Origin: Desulfovibrio sp.
GTDB lineage: Bacteria > Desulfobacterota > Desulfovibrionia > Desulfovibrionales > Desulfovibrionaceae
DNA length: 51,969 nucleotides
Assembly (NCBI GenBank): GCA_024699605.1
Contig: JAILPJ010000049.1
Coordinates: 1-51,969, forward strand
Direction: 5' to 3'
In this document: positions 19,218 through 26,960 of the stretch, one piece after another
Layout of the letters: the number at the start of each line of letters is the position of its first letter
Position numbering within the stretch: the stretch's first letter is position 1
Made by a program: the position numbers and the translations under genes
Notes under the pieces: model-generated
The model's database searches: none
What the model saw: the letters and a program-made list of their open reading frames with translations, nothing else
Told to the model about the DNA's origin: nothing

Positions 19218-20156
19218 ATGCCAATAAAAATCCCTACAGATTTGCCAGCTCGCCTTGCTCTGGAAAATGAGAATATCTTTGTCATGACCGCTGACCGGGC
19301 CATGGCCCAAGATATACGGCCCTTGGAAATTGCCATAGTGAATCTCATGCCCACGAAAATTGCCACAGAGACGCAACTTTTGCGTCTCCTAGGCAATACT
19401 CCCATTCAGGTGAATATTACCTTATTGCGTACAGCGGCCCACGAGTCCAAAAACACGCCGGCAAAGCACTTGGAGCGTTTTTACAAGACCTTTGATGAAA
19501 TTGCTGAAAGCAGCTTTGACGGCATGATTGTGACCGGTGCGCCTGTGGAGCATTTGCCGTTTGAGGAGGTGGACTACTGGGATGAATTGAAGACGATCAT
19601 GGAATATTCCAAGCGACATGTGTATTCGACACTCTTTCTCTGTTGGGCAGCACAGGCCGCTCTCTACCACTTCTTTCGAGTGCCAAAATATCTCTTGAAG
19701 GAAAAGATCAGCGGGATCTTTACGCATCAGGTTTTGCACCCGGAATGCCGTTTATTTCGAGGGTTTGACGATATCTTTGCGGCACCGCATTCTCGTAAGA
19801 CAGAGATCAGAGCAGAGGATGTCTTGCGCGTGCCCGCCTTGCGCATCTTAGCAGCCTCTCGGGAGGCGGGCCTGGCCATGGTGGAAAACAGAGACCTCAG
19901 TCAAGTCTTCATGACCGGTCACTTGGAGTATGATCGAGATACTCTGGATATGGAGTATCATCGGGATCTCGGTAAGGGCCTCAATCCCAATATCCCCAAG
20001 CACTACTATCCCGACGATGATGTGGATGCTGTGCCGACGATGTGCTGGCGGGCCCATGCGCATCTCTTTTTCAGTAACTGGCTGAACTTTTATGTTTATC
20101 AGGAGACACCGTTTAGTCTGAACGCCATTCCTCAGTGCAGCCGTTCATCCGTTTAG
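19218..20156 (+). CDS. metA: Homoserine O-acetyltransferase, MetA type
   Basis: Activates homoserine for methionine synthesis. The protein has 312 aa with the MetA fold: acyl-enzyme Cys at 142 in FLCWAAQAALY and the catalytic His/Glu region HLEYDRDTL. Residue 111 in GAPVE is Glu. In MetA proteins this position decides the acyl donor: Gly goes with succinyl-CoA (E. coli) and Glu with acetyl-CoA (Bacillus cereus), so acetyl-CoA is predicted here despite the common succinyltransferase label. The ATG at 19218 has an AAGGA site. nifU follows after 24 nt. Confidence 0.92.
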   Translation: MPIKIPTDLPARLALENENIFVMTADRAMAQDIRPLEIAIVNLMPTKIATETQLLRLLGNTPIQVNITLLRTAAHESKNTPAKHLERFYKTFDEIAESSFDGMIVTGAPVEHLPFEEVDYWDELKTIMEYSKRHVYSTLFLCWAAQAALYHFFRVPKYLLKEKISGIFTHQVLHPECRLFRGFDDIFAAPHSRKTEIRAEDVLRVPALRILAASREAGLAMVENRDLSQVFMTGHLEYDRDTLDMEYHRDLGKGLNPNIPKHYYPDDDVDAVPTMCWRAHAHLFFSNWLNFYVYQETPFSLNAIPQCSRSSV

Positions 20157-20180
20157 ATCCCAAGGATCCAGGAGATTACT

Positions 20181-21005
20181 ATGTGGGAGTACACCCAAGC
20201 TGTTCATGATCATTTTCTCCATCCCCACAATGCCGGTCCTCTCAAAGACGCCAATGCCGTGGGCGAGGTGGGGAGTTTAGCGTGTGGAGATGCCCTGCGT
20301 CTCTACTTGAAGATCAGCGATGCCGGAGTCATTGAAAAGGCCGGCTTTGAGACGTTTGGTTGTGCCAGCGCTATTGCCTCAAGTTCTGTTTTGACAGACA
20401 TTGTCATTGGTATGCCTGTGGACGAGGCCTTGAAGTTGACCAATAAGGATATTGTCGAACGTTTGGGTGGGCTTCCCAAGGAAAAGATGCACTGCTCGGT
20501 GATGGGACAGGAGGCCTTGGAGGCTGCCATACGCAATTGGCGCGGAGAGCCACCCGTGCCACATGCGCAGGAAATTGGCAAGCTGGTCTGCAAATGCTTT
20601 GGTGTGACTGATGCGCAGATTATCCGCACCATCCGCGAGAATAATCTTACGACAGTGGAAGAGGTCACAGACTACACCAAGGCAGGCGGTGGCTGTGGGG
20701 AATGCTTGGATAAGATTGCCGAGATTTTGGCCACGGAATTGGGCAAGAAAAAGGCGGAGCGTGCTGTACAGGCAACGGCAAAACCGGCCCTGACCAATGT
20801 GCAGCGTATGCAGGCCGTGATGCGGGTCATCGCCCAAGACGTGACAGCAGACCTCTCAACTGGTGAAGCTGTCGAACTCGTTGATGTGGATGGCTTGCGG
20901 GTGACATTGGCGATTACGAGCCAAAAGCAAGAAGCGCTCCGTCAAAAGATTGAGGCGCTTTTCAGGGAAAAGATCGAAGACGGCATTGTGGTGGAGGCCA
21001 GGTAA
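20181..21005 (+). CDS. nifU: NifU-type Fe-S cluster assembly scaffold
   Basis: Modular scaffold of 274 aa on which Fe-S clusters are built with sulfur from NifS. The IscU-like N-terminal domain has the three ligand cysteines C35, C61 and C105. The central BFD-type [2Fe-2S] domain has C137, C139, C172 and C175 (CKCFGVTD and GGGCGEC). The C-terminal region (about 205-274) has the size and position of the NifU C-domain but lacks the CxxC that normally binds a cluster. The ATG at 20181 has an AGGAG site. Its TAA overlaps the nifS ATG. There are no nitrogenase genes in the window, so a general housekeeping role is likely. Confidence 0.92.
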   Translation: MWEYTQAVHDHFLHPHNAGPLKDANAVGEVGSLACGDALRLYLKISDAGVIEKAGFETFGCASAIASSSVLTDIVIGMPVDEALKLTNKDIVERLGGLPKEKMHCSVMGQEALEAAIRNWRGEPPVPHAQEIGKLVCKCFGVTDAQIIRTIRENNLTTVEEVTDYTKAGGGCGECLDKIAEILATELGKKKAERAVQATAKPALTNVQRMQAVMRVIAQDVTADLSTGEAVELVDVDGLRVTLAITSQKQEALRQKIEALFREKIEDGIVVEAR

Positions 21006-22159
21006 TGCAGACGGTATATCTCGACAATAACGCGACATCCGCCATTGCGCCGGAAGTTCGCGAGGCCATGTTGCCGTATTTTTCCGAGTTCTATGGCAAT
21101 CCCTCCAGCATGTATACGTTTGGCGGCATTGTCGGGAAAAAAGTCGCTGAGGCCAGGGAGCAGGTCGCCTCGCTTTTTCATGCCGATGCCTCGGAAATTC
21201 TGTTTACCTCGTGTGGTTCAGAATCCGACAATACGGCCATCTGGTCCGCCATCATGACGCAGCCGGAAAAGCGGCATATTGTCACAAGCTGTGTGGAGCA
21301 TCCCGCTATTCTGAATGTTGTTGAGTACTGGGAACATCAGGGCTATCGCGTGACTCGCGTACCTGTGGACGATCTGGGGCGTATGGACCTTGACGCCTAT
21401 GCGGCGGCCTTGACAGCTGATACGGCCTTGGTGTCTGTGATGTTTGCCAATAACGAGACCGGCAATCTTTTTCCCATAGCCAGGATGGCAGAGATGGCCA
21501 AGGAAAAGGGCATTCTCTTCCATACAGATGCCGTCCAGGCAGCGGGCAAAATCGATATTGATCTCACGCGTCTGCCTATTGATATGCTCTCTGTGTCAGG
21601 ACATAAATTACATGCCCCAAAGGGGATCGGGGTGCTCTATATCCGTAAGGGCATAATTTTTCGGCCTTTTTTGCGGGGAGGGCATCAGGAGCGCGGCAGA
21701 CGAGCTGGTACAGAAAATGTGCCGTACATTGTGGGCATGGGAGTTGCCGCAGATTCTGCGGTAAGGAACATGGGGGAGGAGCAAACGCGCGTTGCGGCGT
21801 TGCGAGATCGTTTGGAATCAGGTCTCTTGGCGAGTATTCCGCAAAGCCGGGTCAATGGCGACCCAGAGCACAGACTCCCCAATACGACCAATATTTCCTT
21901 TAAAAATGTGGAAGGCGAAGCCATTTTGTTGATGCTTGACCGGCTTGGCATCTGCGCAAGTTCTGGCTCGGCTTGTACCTCGGGCAGCCTTGAGCCCTCA
22001 CATGTGTTGCGGGCCATGCAGGTTCCCTTCAATTATGCCCACGGATCGGTCAGACTGTCCCTTTCACGCTATTCGACGGCTGCGGAAATCGATTATGTCC
22101 TGAAAGAATTGCCACCAGTGATTGCAACCTTGCGCAAGTTATCACCGTTCAAGGATTAA
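21005..22159 (+). CDS. nifS: Cysteine desulfurase NifS
   Basis: PLP enzyme that takes sulfur from cysteine and passes it to NifU. The protein has 384 aa. The N terminus is YLDNNATS, the PLP lysine lies in SVSGHKLHAPKG, and the persulfide Cys is in the loop SSGSACTSGS. The start codon shares one base with the nifU stop (TAATG), indicating translational coupling. Its stop overlaps the stop of nrdG on the opposite strand by 4 nt, with no terminator between them. Confidence 0.94.
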   Translation: MQTVYLDNNATSAIAPEVREAMLPYFSEFYGNPSSMYTFGGIVGKKVAEAREQVASLFHADASEILFTSCGSESDNTAIWSAIMTQPEKRHIVTSCVEHPAILNVVEYWEHQGYRVTRVPVDDLGRMDLDAYAAALTADTALVSVMFANNETGNLFPIARMAEMAKEKGILFHTDAVQAAGKIDIDLTRLPIDMLSVSGHKLHAPKGIGVLYIRKGIIFRPFLRGGHQERGRRAGTENVPYIVGMGVAADSAVRNMGEEQTRVAALRDRLESGLLASIPQSRVNGDPEHRLPNTTNISFKNVEGEAILLMLDRLGICASSGSACTSGSLEPSHVLRAMQVPFNYAHGSVRLSLSRYSTAAEIDYVLKELPPVIATLRKLSPFKD

Positions 22160-22692
22160 GAGCTGCCCTGGGCATTTTTGGCCGCGTTCTGTGCATCCAG
22201 CAGAGCGCGGCTTTTTTTGTCGAGCAGGCGCTGATTGGAACTGCCACGAAAGAGGAGGTCCAGATCTCGCAGCTTTTCTACGTACGGACCGTCTATGAGC
22301 AGATCCGTTTCATCGAGCAGATGCTGCCAGTGATGGCAATCTCCGTCATGGTGAATGCGTTGACGCAGGGTCTCGTAGGTGTAGCCGGTATAGGTGACAA
22401 TGGTACCGCCACGTTTGTGCACACCTTCGGCCAGGACTGCCAAGGCCTCTGCCTGAGCAAAAGGCTCTCCCCCGGAAAAGGTCATGCCGTCGAGCAGGGG
22501 ATTTTCGTCATAGCACGAGAGCAGATCCTCAATGCTATAGGCTTTTCCGCCCTCAAAAGGGTGGGTCTGGGGGTTCTGACAGCCTTTGCAGTGATGAGGA
22601 CAGCCTTGGGTGAAGACCACAAAGCGCAAGCCGGGCCCATCGACAATGGACTCTTCTTCGATGCCGGCAAGAGTTAAGATTGGCTCTGACAT
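22156..22692 (-). CDS. nrdG: Anaerobic ribonucleotide reductase activating protein (radical SAM)
   Basis: Radical SAM enzyme of 178 aa that generates the glycyl radical on NrdD. The cluster motif CxxxCxxC is C31, C35 and C38 (CPHHCKGC), followed by the SAM-binding FSGGEP. The N terminus GIEEESIVDGPGLRFVVFTQG is typical. Its ATG overlaps the nrdD stop (TAATG). The pairing with nrdD supports the assignment over other glycyl-radical activases. Confidence 0.92.
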   Translation of the reverse strand: MSEPILTLAGIEEESIVDGPGLRFVVFTQGCPHHCKGCQNPQTHPFEGGKAYSIEDLLSCYDENPLLDGMTFSGGEPFAQAEALAVLAEGVHKRGGTIVTYTGYTYETLRQRIHHDGDCHHWQHLLDETDLLIDGPYVEKLRDLDLLFRGSSNQRLLDKKSRALLDAQNAAKNAQGSS

Positions 22693-24947
22693 TAGCGTGT
22701 TTGCGGTGTATGGGGGTATTTGCGGCGCAGCAGACGGAGTTTTTCCTCGCTCACGCCTTCACCTTCATGACGGCCGCAGCGAGGACAAACATCGTTGATC
22801 ACCCCCGTGTAGCCGCAGATGGGATCACGATCCAGAGGGTGGTTGATGGAGCCATAGCCTACGCCCTGATCATGCATATAGCGGATGATTTTCTCAAAGG
22901 CTTGAATGTTTTTGCTCGTATCACCATCGAGTTCCACATAGGTGATGTGTCCGCCATTGGTCATAGTGTGATAGGGCGCTTCAATGGCGATTTTTTTAAA
23001 GGCCTTGATGGGATAGTAGACCGGAACGTGGAAGGAATTGGTGTAGTAATCTCTGTCCGTCACACCGGCAATGACACCATAGCGAGCGCGGTCAAGCGGG
23101 ACAAAACGCCCACTGAGGCTTTCTGCCGGCGTTCCGATCAGGGAGAAATTGAGCTTATGGGCAAGGCTTTCCTGATCGCAACGGTCACGCATATGCTGCA
23201 CGATGCGTAATCCGAGCTTTTGGGCTTCCTCGCTTTCGCCATGGTGAGCCCCAATCAGAACTTTGAGCGCTTCAGCCAGGCCAATGAAACCTGTGGTCAG
23301 GGTGCCGTGCTTGAGAATTTCACCGATATTGTCGTCCCAGTCGAGCTTTTCCGAGTCGATCCAGATCCCGTTGCCCATCAGGAAGGGATAGTTGCGAACC
23401 TTGCGATTGCTTTGGATTTTGAAACGGTGCAGCAGCTGGCGAAAGACCAGGTCGATTTTTTCGTCGAGCAGTTCGAAAAATCTGTCCACATTACCGTGGG
23501 CTTCAATGCCAAGACGTGGCAGATTGATGGATGTGAAACTCAGATTGCCGCGTCCGCAGGTGACTTTGCGTGTGGGGTCGTAGACATTGCCGAGCACACG
23601 TGTCCGGCAGCCCATATAGGCCACTTCAGAATTGACGTCGCCCTTTTTGTAGAACTCTTTGTTGAAGGGGGCATCCAGGAAGCTGAAGTTGGGAAAGAGG
23701 CGTTTGGCCGAGGTGACCATGGCCAGTTGAAAGAGATCGTAGTTGGGATCCTCGGGATTGTAGTTGACACCTTCTTTAACCTTGAAGATCTGGACGGGAA
23801 AAATGGAGGTCTCGCCGTTGCCAAGGCCGGCCTGGGTGGCCAGCATGAGATTTTTCATGACCATGCGGCCTTCGGGCGAGGTGTCGGTGCCGTAGTTGAT
23901 GGAGCTGAAGGGCACCTGAGCGCCTGCGCGGGAATTCATGGTGTTGAGATTGTGAATGAGCGCTTCCATGGCTTGATAGACATGGCGGTCAGTGCTGGCA
24001 ATGGCTTCATCGTAGGCGTAGTCGTGGCATTTGAGGGAAATGTCGTGATCTTCTTGAGAGACGTTTTTGTCCAGGCCGCGGCGTACGGCATCGCCATTGC
24101 TCATGGTCGGTGTGACCATGCAGGTGATCAGGAGTTCGTTGGTTTTTGTCCTGGCGTCCTCACGGCTTATGCCACGGCTCAGTTGCAGACAGGCGGCAAA
24201 GGCGTGGCGATATTCTTTATTGAAGGTTTTCTGCACACCTGGCGCCATGGCGAAATCGAAATGCGGAACGCTCTGGCCGCCGTGCATCTCGTTCTGATTG
24301 GCCTGAATAGCAATACAGGCGAGGGCTGCGTAACTTTCTATGGAATTGGGCTCACGCAGAAAACCGTGACCTGTGGAAAAGCCGTCCTTGAAGAGCTTGA
24401 GCAGGTCAATCTGACAGCAGGTTTCCGTGAGCATGTAAAAGTCTTTGTCGTGAATATGGATATCGCCGTTGATGTGGGCCGAGGAGGCGTCCTTGGGCAG
24501 GATATAGTTATCGATGAAGAATTTGGAACCTTCGGAGCCGTATTTGAGCATGGTTCCCATGGCCGTGTCGCCGTCGATATTGGCGTTTTCCCGTTTGATA
24601 TCCTCTTCGATGGCTGGCGCAAAAGTCAGCGTTTTGTAGATATCCATGAGGTAGGATTCGGCGTTACGCAGTTTGGTATGCTCTGAGCGGTAGATAATGT
24701 AGGCTTTGGCTGTTTCCGTGTAGCCAAACTGCATCAGCGTTTTTTCAACAACGTCCTGAATTTCTTCCACATTGCGTAAGTTCTGCGCATCCAGAGCACG
24801 ACAGACGCGTTCGGTGACAAAGCCGAGCTCTGTGGGAGACATATCTTCGTTTTTGACTGCCTGGCTGGCCTTAGTGATGGCGTTGAGAATTTTGGTGGAA
24901 TCAAAAGGGACAATGGTTCCATCACGTTTGATAATGCTATCAGGCAT
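22692..24947 (-). CDS. nrdD: Anaerobic (class III) ribonucleoside-triphosphate reductase
   Basis: Glycyl-radical enzyme that makes deoxyribonucleotides without oxygen. The protein has 751 aa. An N-terminal ATP-cone (about 3-95, allosteric activity site) precedes the barrel, which has conserved stretches such as GDIHIHDKDFY and NTMNSRAGAQVPFSS. The C terminus has CGYTG (C711-G715) and CPRCG (C721-C724) and then ends after a basic tail. The expected extra RxxGYxxG loop behind the zinc cysteines is not present, so the radical glycine is either G712/G715 or missing. The ATG at 24947 has a GAGG site. Confidence 0.92.
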   Translation of the reverse strand: MPDSIIKRDGTIVPFDSTKILNAITKASQAVKNEDMSPTELGFVTERVCRALDAQNLRNVEEIQDVVEKTLMQFGYTETAKAYIIYRSEHTKLRNAESYLMDIYKTLTFAPAIEEDIKRENANIDGDTAMGTMLKYGSEGSKFFIDNYILPKDASSAHINGDIHIHDKDFYMLTETCCQIDLLKLFKDGFSTGHGFLREPNSIESYAALACIAIQANQNEMHGGQSVPHFDFAMAPGVQKTFNKEYRHAFAACLQLSRGISREDARTKTNELLITCMVTPTMSNGDAVRRGLDKNVSQEDHDISLKCHDYAYDEAIASTDRHVYQAMEALIHNLNTMNSRAGAQVPFSSINYGTDTSPEGRMVMKNLMLATQAGLGNGETSIFPVQIFKVKEGVNYNPEDPNYDLFQLAMVTSAKRLFPNFSFLDAPFNKEFYKKGDVNSEVAYMGCRTRVLGNVYDPTRKVTCGRGNLSFTSINLPRLGIEAHGNVDRFFELLDEKIDLVFRQLLHRFKIQSNRKVRNYPFLMGNGIWIDSEKLDWDDNIGEILKHGTLTTGFIGLAEALKVLIGAHHGESEEAQKLGLRIVQHMRDRCDQESLAHKLNFSLIGTPAESLSGRFVPLDRARYGVIAGVTDRDYYTNSFHVPVYYPIKAFKKIAIEAPYHTMTNGGHITYVELDGDTSKNIQAFEKIIRYMHDQGVGYGSINHPLDRDPICGYTGVINDVCPRCGRHEGEGVSEEKLRLLRRKYPHTPQTR

Positions 24948-25100
24948 GCGCTACCTCGAGATTGTTTCATCCATGTGGCTCGGAGTATGACACGTGAGTG
25001 CGCCAACCCACGCCAAACATCTGGATAACGTGTTTTTCCCCGAACAAAGCGGAGATGCGGGAGATCCATCTGATGACATTGAAAGATTTTGATGGTGCGG

Positions 25101-25129
25101 AGGTTAGTGACCTTTAGCTGTGATGTCAA
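25101..25129 (-). promoter_or_regulatory. Possible promoter of nrdDG
   Basis: On the minus strand TTGACA (25129-25124) is followed after 17 nt by TAACCT, a poor -10. It would give a leader of about 150 nt. No clear NrdR box pair was found. Confidence 0.25.
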
Positions 25130-25143
25130 GATCAGCCAAAAGA

Positions 25144-25257
25144 AGCCCTGGGTGTGATCGGCCTGGAAAGAGGGCCGCAAACACAGCGCTTTTGCCCCAG
25201 AGGCCTTGATCGAAAATTTGCCAAACCTGTCGGGAAAGGTATCACAGCAAAAGGGCT
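25144..25257. other. Structured intergenic element of nested inverted repeats
   Basis: Four arm pairs nest around one centre: AGCCCT (25144-25149) with AGGGCT (25252-25257), TGTGAT (25153-25158) with ATCACA (25241-25246), GGCCT (25160-25164) with AGGCC (25201-25205), and GCAAA (25177-25181) with TTTGC (25191-25195). An alternative GATC/GATC pairing competes with the second. The element lies in the 390-nt gap between divergent nrdD and trp genes. It matches no riboswitch or small RNA that I recognise. The strand is unknown. Confidence 0.4.
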
Positions 25258-25301
25258 GCGTCTTTACCTGGCAAATGTTGCAAAAAAAAATTTTTTTTCT
25301 C

Positions 25302-25331
25302 TTGACAGTGTGACCTCGCTTCGCCTATAGA
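25302..25331 (+). promoter_or_regulatory. Sigma70 promoter of the trp operon
   Basis: TTGACA (25302-25307) and TATAGA (25326-25331) are 18 nt apart. A run of nine A and eight T lies just upstream of the -35, like an UP element or bent DNA. The predicted transcription start (about 25337-25339) coincides with the leader peptide ATG. Confidence 0.75.
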
Positions 25332-25337
25332 GTCCCC

Positions 25338-25418
25338 ATGAAGACAAACTGCACATTTTCCTTTTTTGCTTTTGCTTGGTGGCGCAGAAAACTGCGTCGG
25401 GGGGATGTGCATCCGTAA
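25338..25418 (+). CDS. trpL: trp operon leader peptide
   Basis: Short ORF of 26 codons with tandem Trp codons (TGG TGG) at residues 14-15 after a Phe-rich stretch FSFFAFA. It lies between the trp promoter and a Rho-independent attenuator, the standard layout for ribosome-mediated attenuation. No Shine-Dalgarno precedes the ATG, and the predicted mRNA 5' end falls on it, so it may be translated as a leaderless mRNA. Small inverted repeats GGATG/CATCC (near 25403-25414) and ATCAC/GTGAT (near 25427-25442) follow the Trp codons and could form the pause and antiterminator structures. Confidence 0.85.
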   Translation: MKTNCTFSFFAFAWWRRKLRRGDVHP

Positions 25419-25449
25419 GAAAAGTCATCACGTTTTTGTGATACGTCGA

Positions 25450-25478
25450 AGCCGTCTCCTCCCGAGGCGGCTTTTTTT
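25450..25478 (+). terminator. trp attenuator (Rho-independent)
   Basis: AGCCGTCTC / GAGGCGGCT is a 9-bp stem with one G-U pair, a CTCCC loop and seven T. It lies 31 nt after the leader peptide stop and 46 nt before trpE. Confidence 0.88.
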
Positions 25479-25523
25479 GTGATTCTTCAACAGGCATGAG
25501 GATGCTTGGCAGCGAGGGGTGTT

Positions 25524-26960
25524 ATGGAAATGCAGCCGATACAATTGCAGCAGACCGCCAGATGGCTTCCGGCGGACATGGATACGCCCATCAGCCTGTA
25601 TAAGGGCATGAGCGGAGGCTATGGCATTTTGTTGGAAAGCGCTGAAGTGGATGGGCGCTGGGGACGATATAGCGTGCTGGTTTGCGACATGGTGCTGATT
25701 TTGACCTGTCTCCATGGCAAGCTCAAGCTTGAGATCAACGATCATCGCCTGGAAGCGCTGAAGGAGCTCGACGGTCAGGATTTTGTACCGGCTTTGCGCA
25801 AGCTCATGGCCAGTCTGAGCCTGCAGGCGCCCCAAAATATTCCCGACCTGCCTCCGATCACAAGGGCCCTTTACGGATATCTCGGATTTGGCATGGCGAG
25901 TTTGTTCAACAAAAGGCTGAGCAGGACCATGCCTGTGGATGAAGCAGAATGTACCCTTTGCCTGCCTGGCACCTGTCTGGTCTTTGATCATCTTTATAAT
26001 CGTCTTTGCCAGATCAGTCTCAATGGGCACAGAACACTGGTCAGTGGCCGGGATGTGCCTGTGGCGCAGGAAACACAGACCGGTGCGGCCAGCATGGAAG
26101 ATGGCTTCTGTCAATCCCTTCCCGATGCCGAGGGCTATAAGGACTGGGTGCGGCGCATCAGAGCAATGCTGGGGGCTGGTGAAGCCATTCAGGTGGTGCC
26201 GAGCGTGCGTTTTGGCTGCCCCTATCAAGGCGATCCCTTTGAGCTGTATCGGCGCATGCGTCGATTGAATGCCTCTCCGTACATGTTTTACATGAATCTG
26301 CCGCAGCTGGTGCTTTTTGGCTCATCGCCTGAAGTCATGGTGCGCTGCAGTGCCGGGCAGCTGACACTTTCGCCCATTGCCGGTACGCGCAGGCGCGGTC
26401 GCGATGAGCGGGAGGATCAGTTCTTGGCCAGTGAACTGTTGAATGATCCTAAGGAACGTGCCGAGCACGTCATGCTTGTGGATCTTGGGCGCAATGATCT
26501 TGGACGGATCGCTCAGGCGGGCAGTGTGCATGTGGATCGCTACATGCAGATTCAGCGTTTTTCCCACGTTATGCATCTCACAAGTTCAGTGACGGCGAAG
26601 CTGAAGAACGAGTTGGATGCCCTTGATGTGCTGGCCGCAACCTTTCCTGCCGGAACGGTTTCAGGCGCTCCCAAGATTCGAGCCATGGAGATTATCCGCG
26701 AGATCGAAGGACAGGCCCGTGGCCCCTATGCTGGTTGTATAGGCTGGATCGGACTGGATCAGGGAGCCGTTAATCTCGATATGGGCATTACCATCCGCAG
26801 CATGTGGCATCGCGAAGGTCAGCTTTTCTGGCAGGCGGGCGGTGGTATTGTCCACGATTCAGATCCCGAACTGGAGTGGAAGGAAGTCTGCAATAAGTCG
26901 GCGATTATGCGTCTTGTTCTTCAGCCAAAGGAAGAAAGCCATGTTTCTGCTCATCGATAA
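25524..26960 (+). CDS. trpE: Anthranilate synthase component I
   Basis: Chorismate-binding subunit that with TrpG makes anthranilate. The protein has 478 aa. The conserved PIAGTRRRGRDEREDQ segment, LVDLGRNDLGR and GCIGWIGLDQGAVNLDMGI mark the catalytic C-terminal half. The ATG at 25524 is chosen because GAGGGG lies 4 nt upstream; a second ATG at 25530 is also possible. The upstream in-frame TTG (25506) lacks support. The 3' end overlaps trpG by 20 nt. Expression is controlled by the attenuator upstream. Confidence 0.94.
   Translation: MEMQPIQLQQTARWLPADMDTPISLYKGMSGGYGILLESAEVDGRWGRYSVLVCDMVLILTCLHGKLKLEINDHRLEALKELDGQDFVPALRKLMASLSLQAPQNIPDLPPITRALYGYLGFGMASLFNKRLSRTMPVDEAECTLCLPGTCLVFDHLYNRLCQISLNGHRTLVSGRDVPVAQETQTGAASMEDGFCQSLPDAEGYKDWVRRIRAMLGAGEAIQVVPSVRFGCPYQGDPFELYRRMRRLNASPYMFYMNLPQLVLFGSSPEVMVRCSAGQLTLSPIAGTRRRGRDEREDQFLASELLNDPKERAEHVMLVDLGRNDLGRIAQAGSVHVDRYMQIQRFSHVMHLTSSVTAKLKNELDALDVLAATFPAGTVSGAPKIRAMEIIREIEGQARGPYAGCIGWIGLDQGAVNLDMGITIRSMWHREGQLFWQAGGGIVHDSDPELEWKEVCNKSAIMRLVLQPKEESHVSAHR

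Noticed and set aside
23220..24686. 488-codon open frame opposite nrdD
   Set aside because: It is the mirror of a strongly conserved gene. Its translation has no recognisable domain and owes its length to the nrdD codon pattern.
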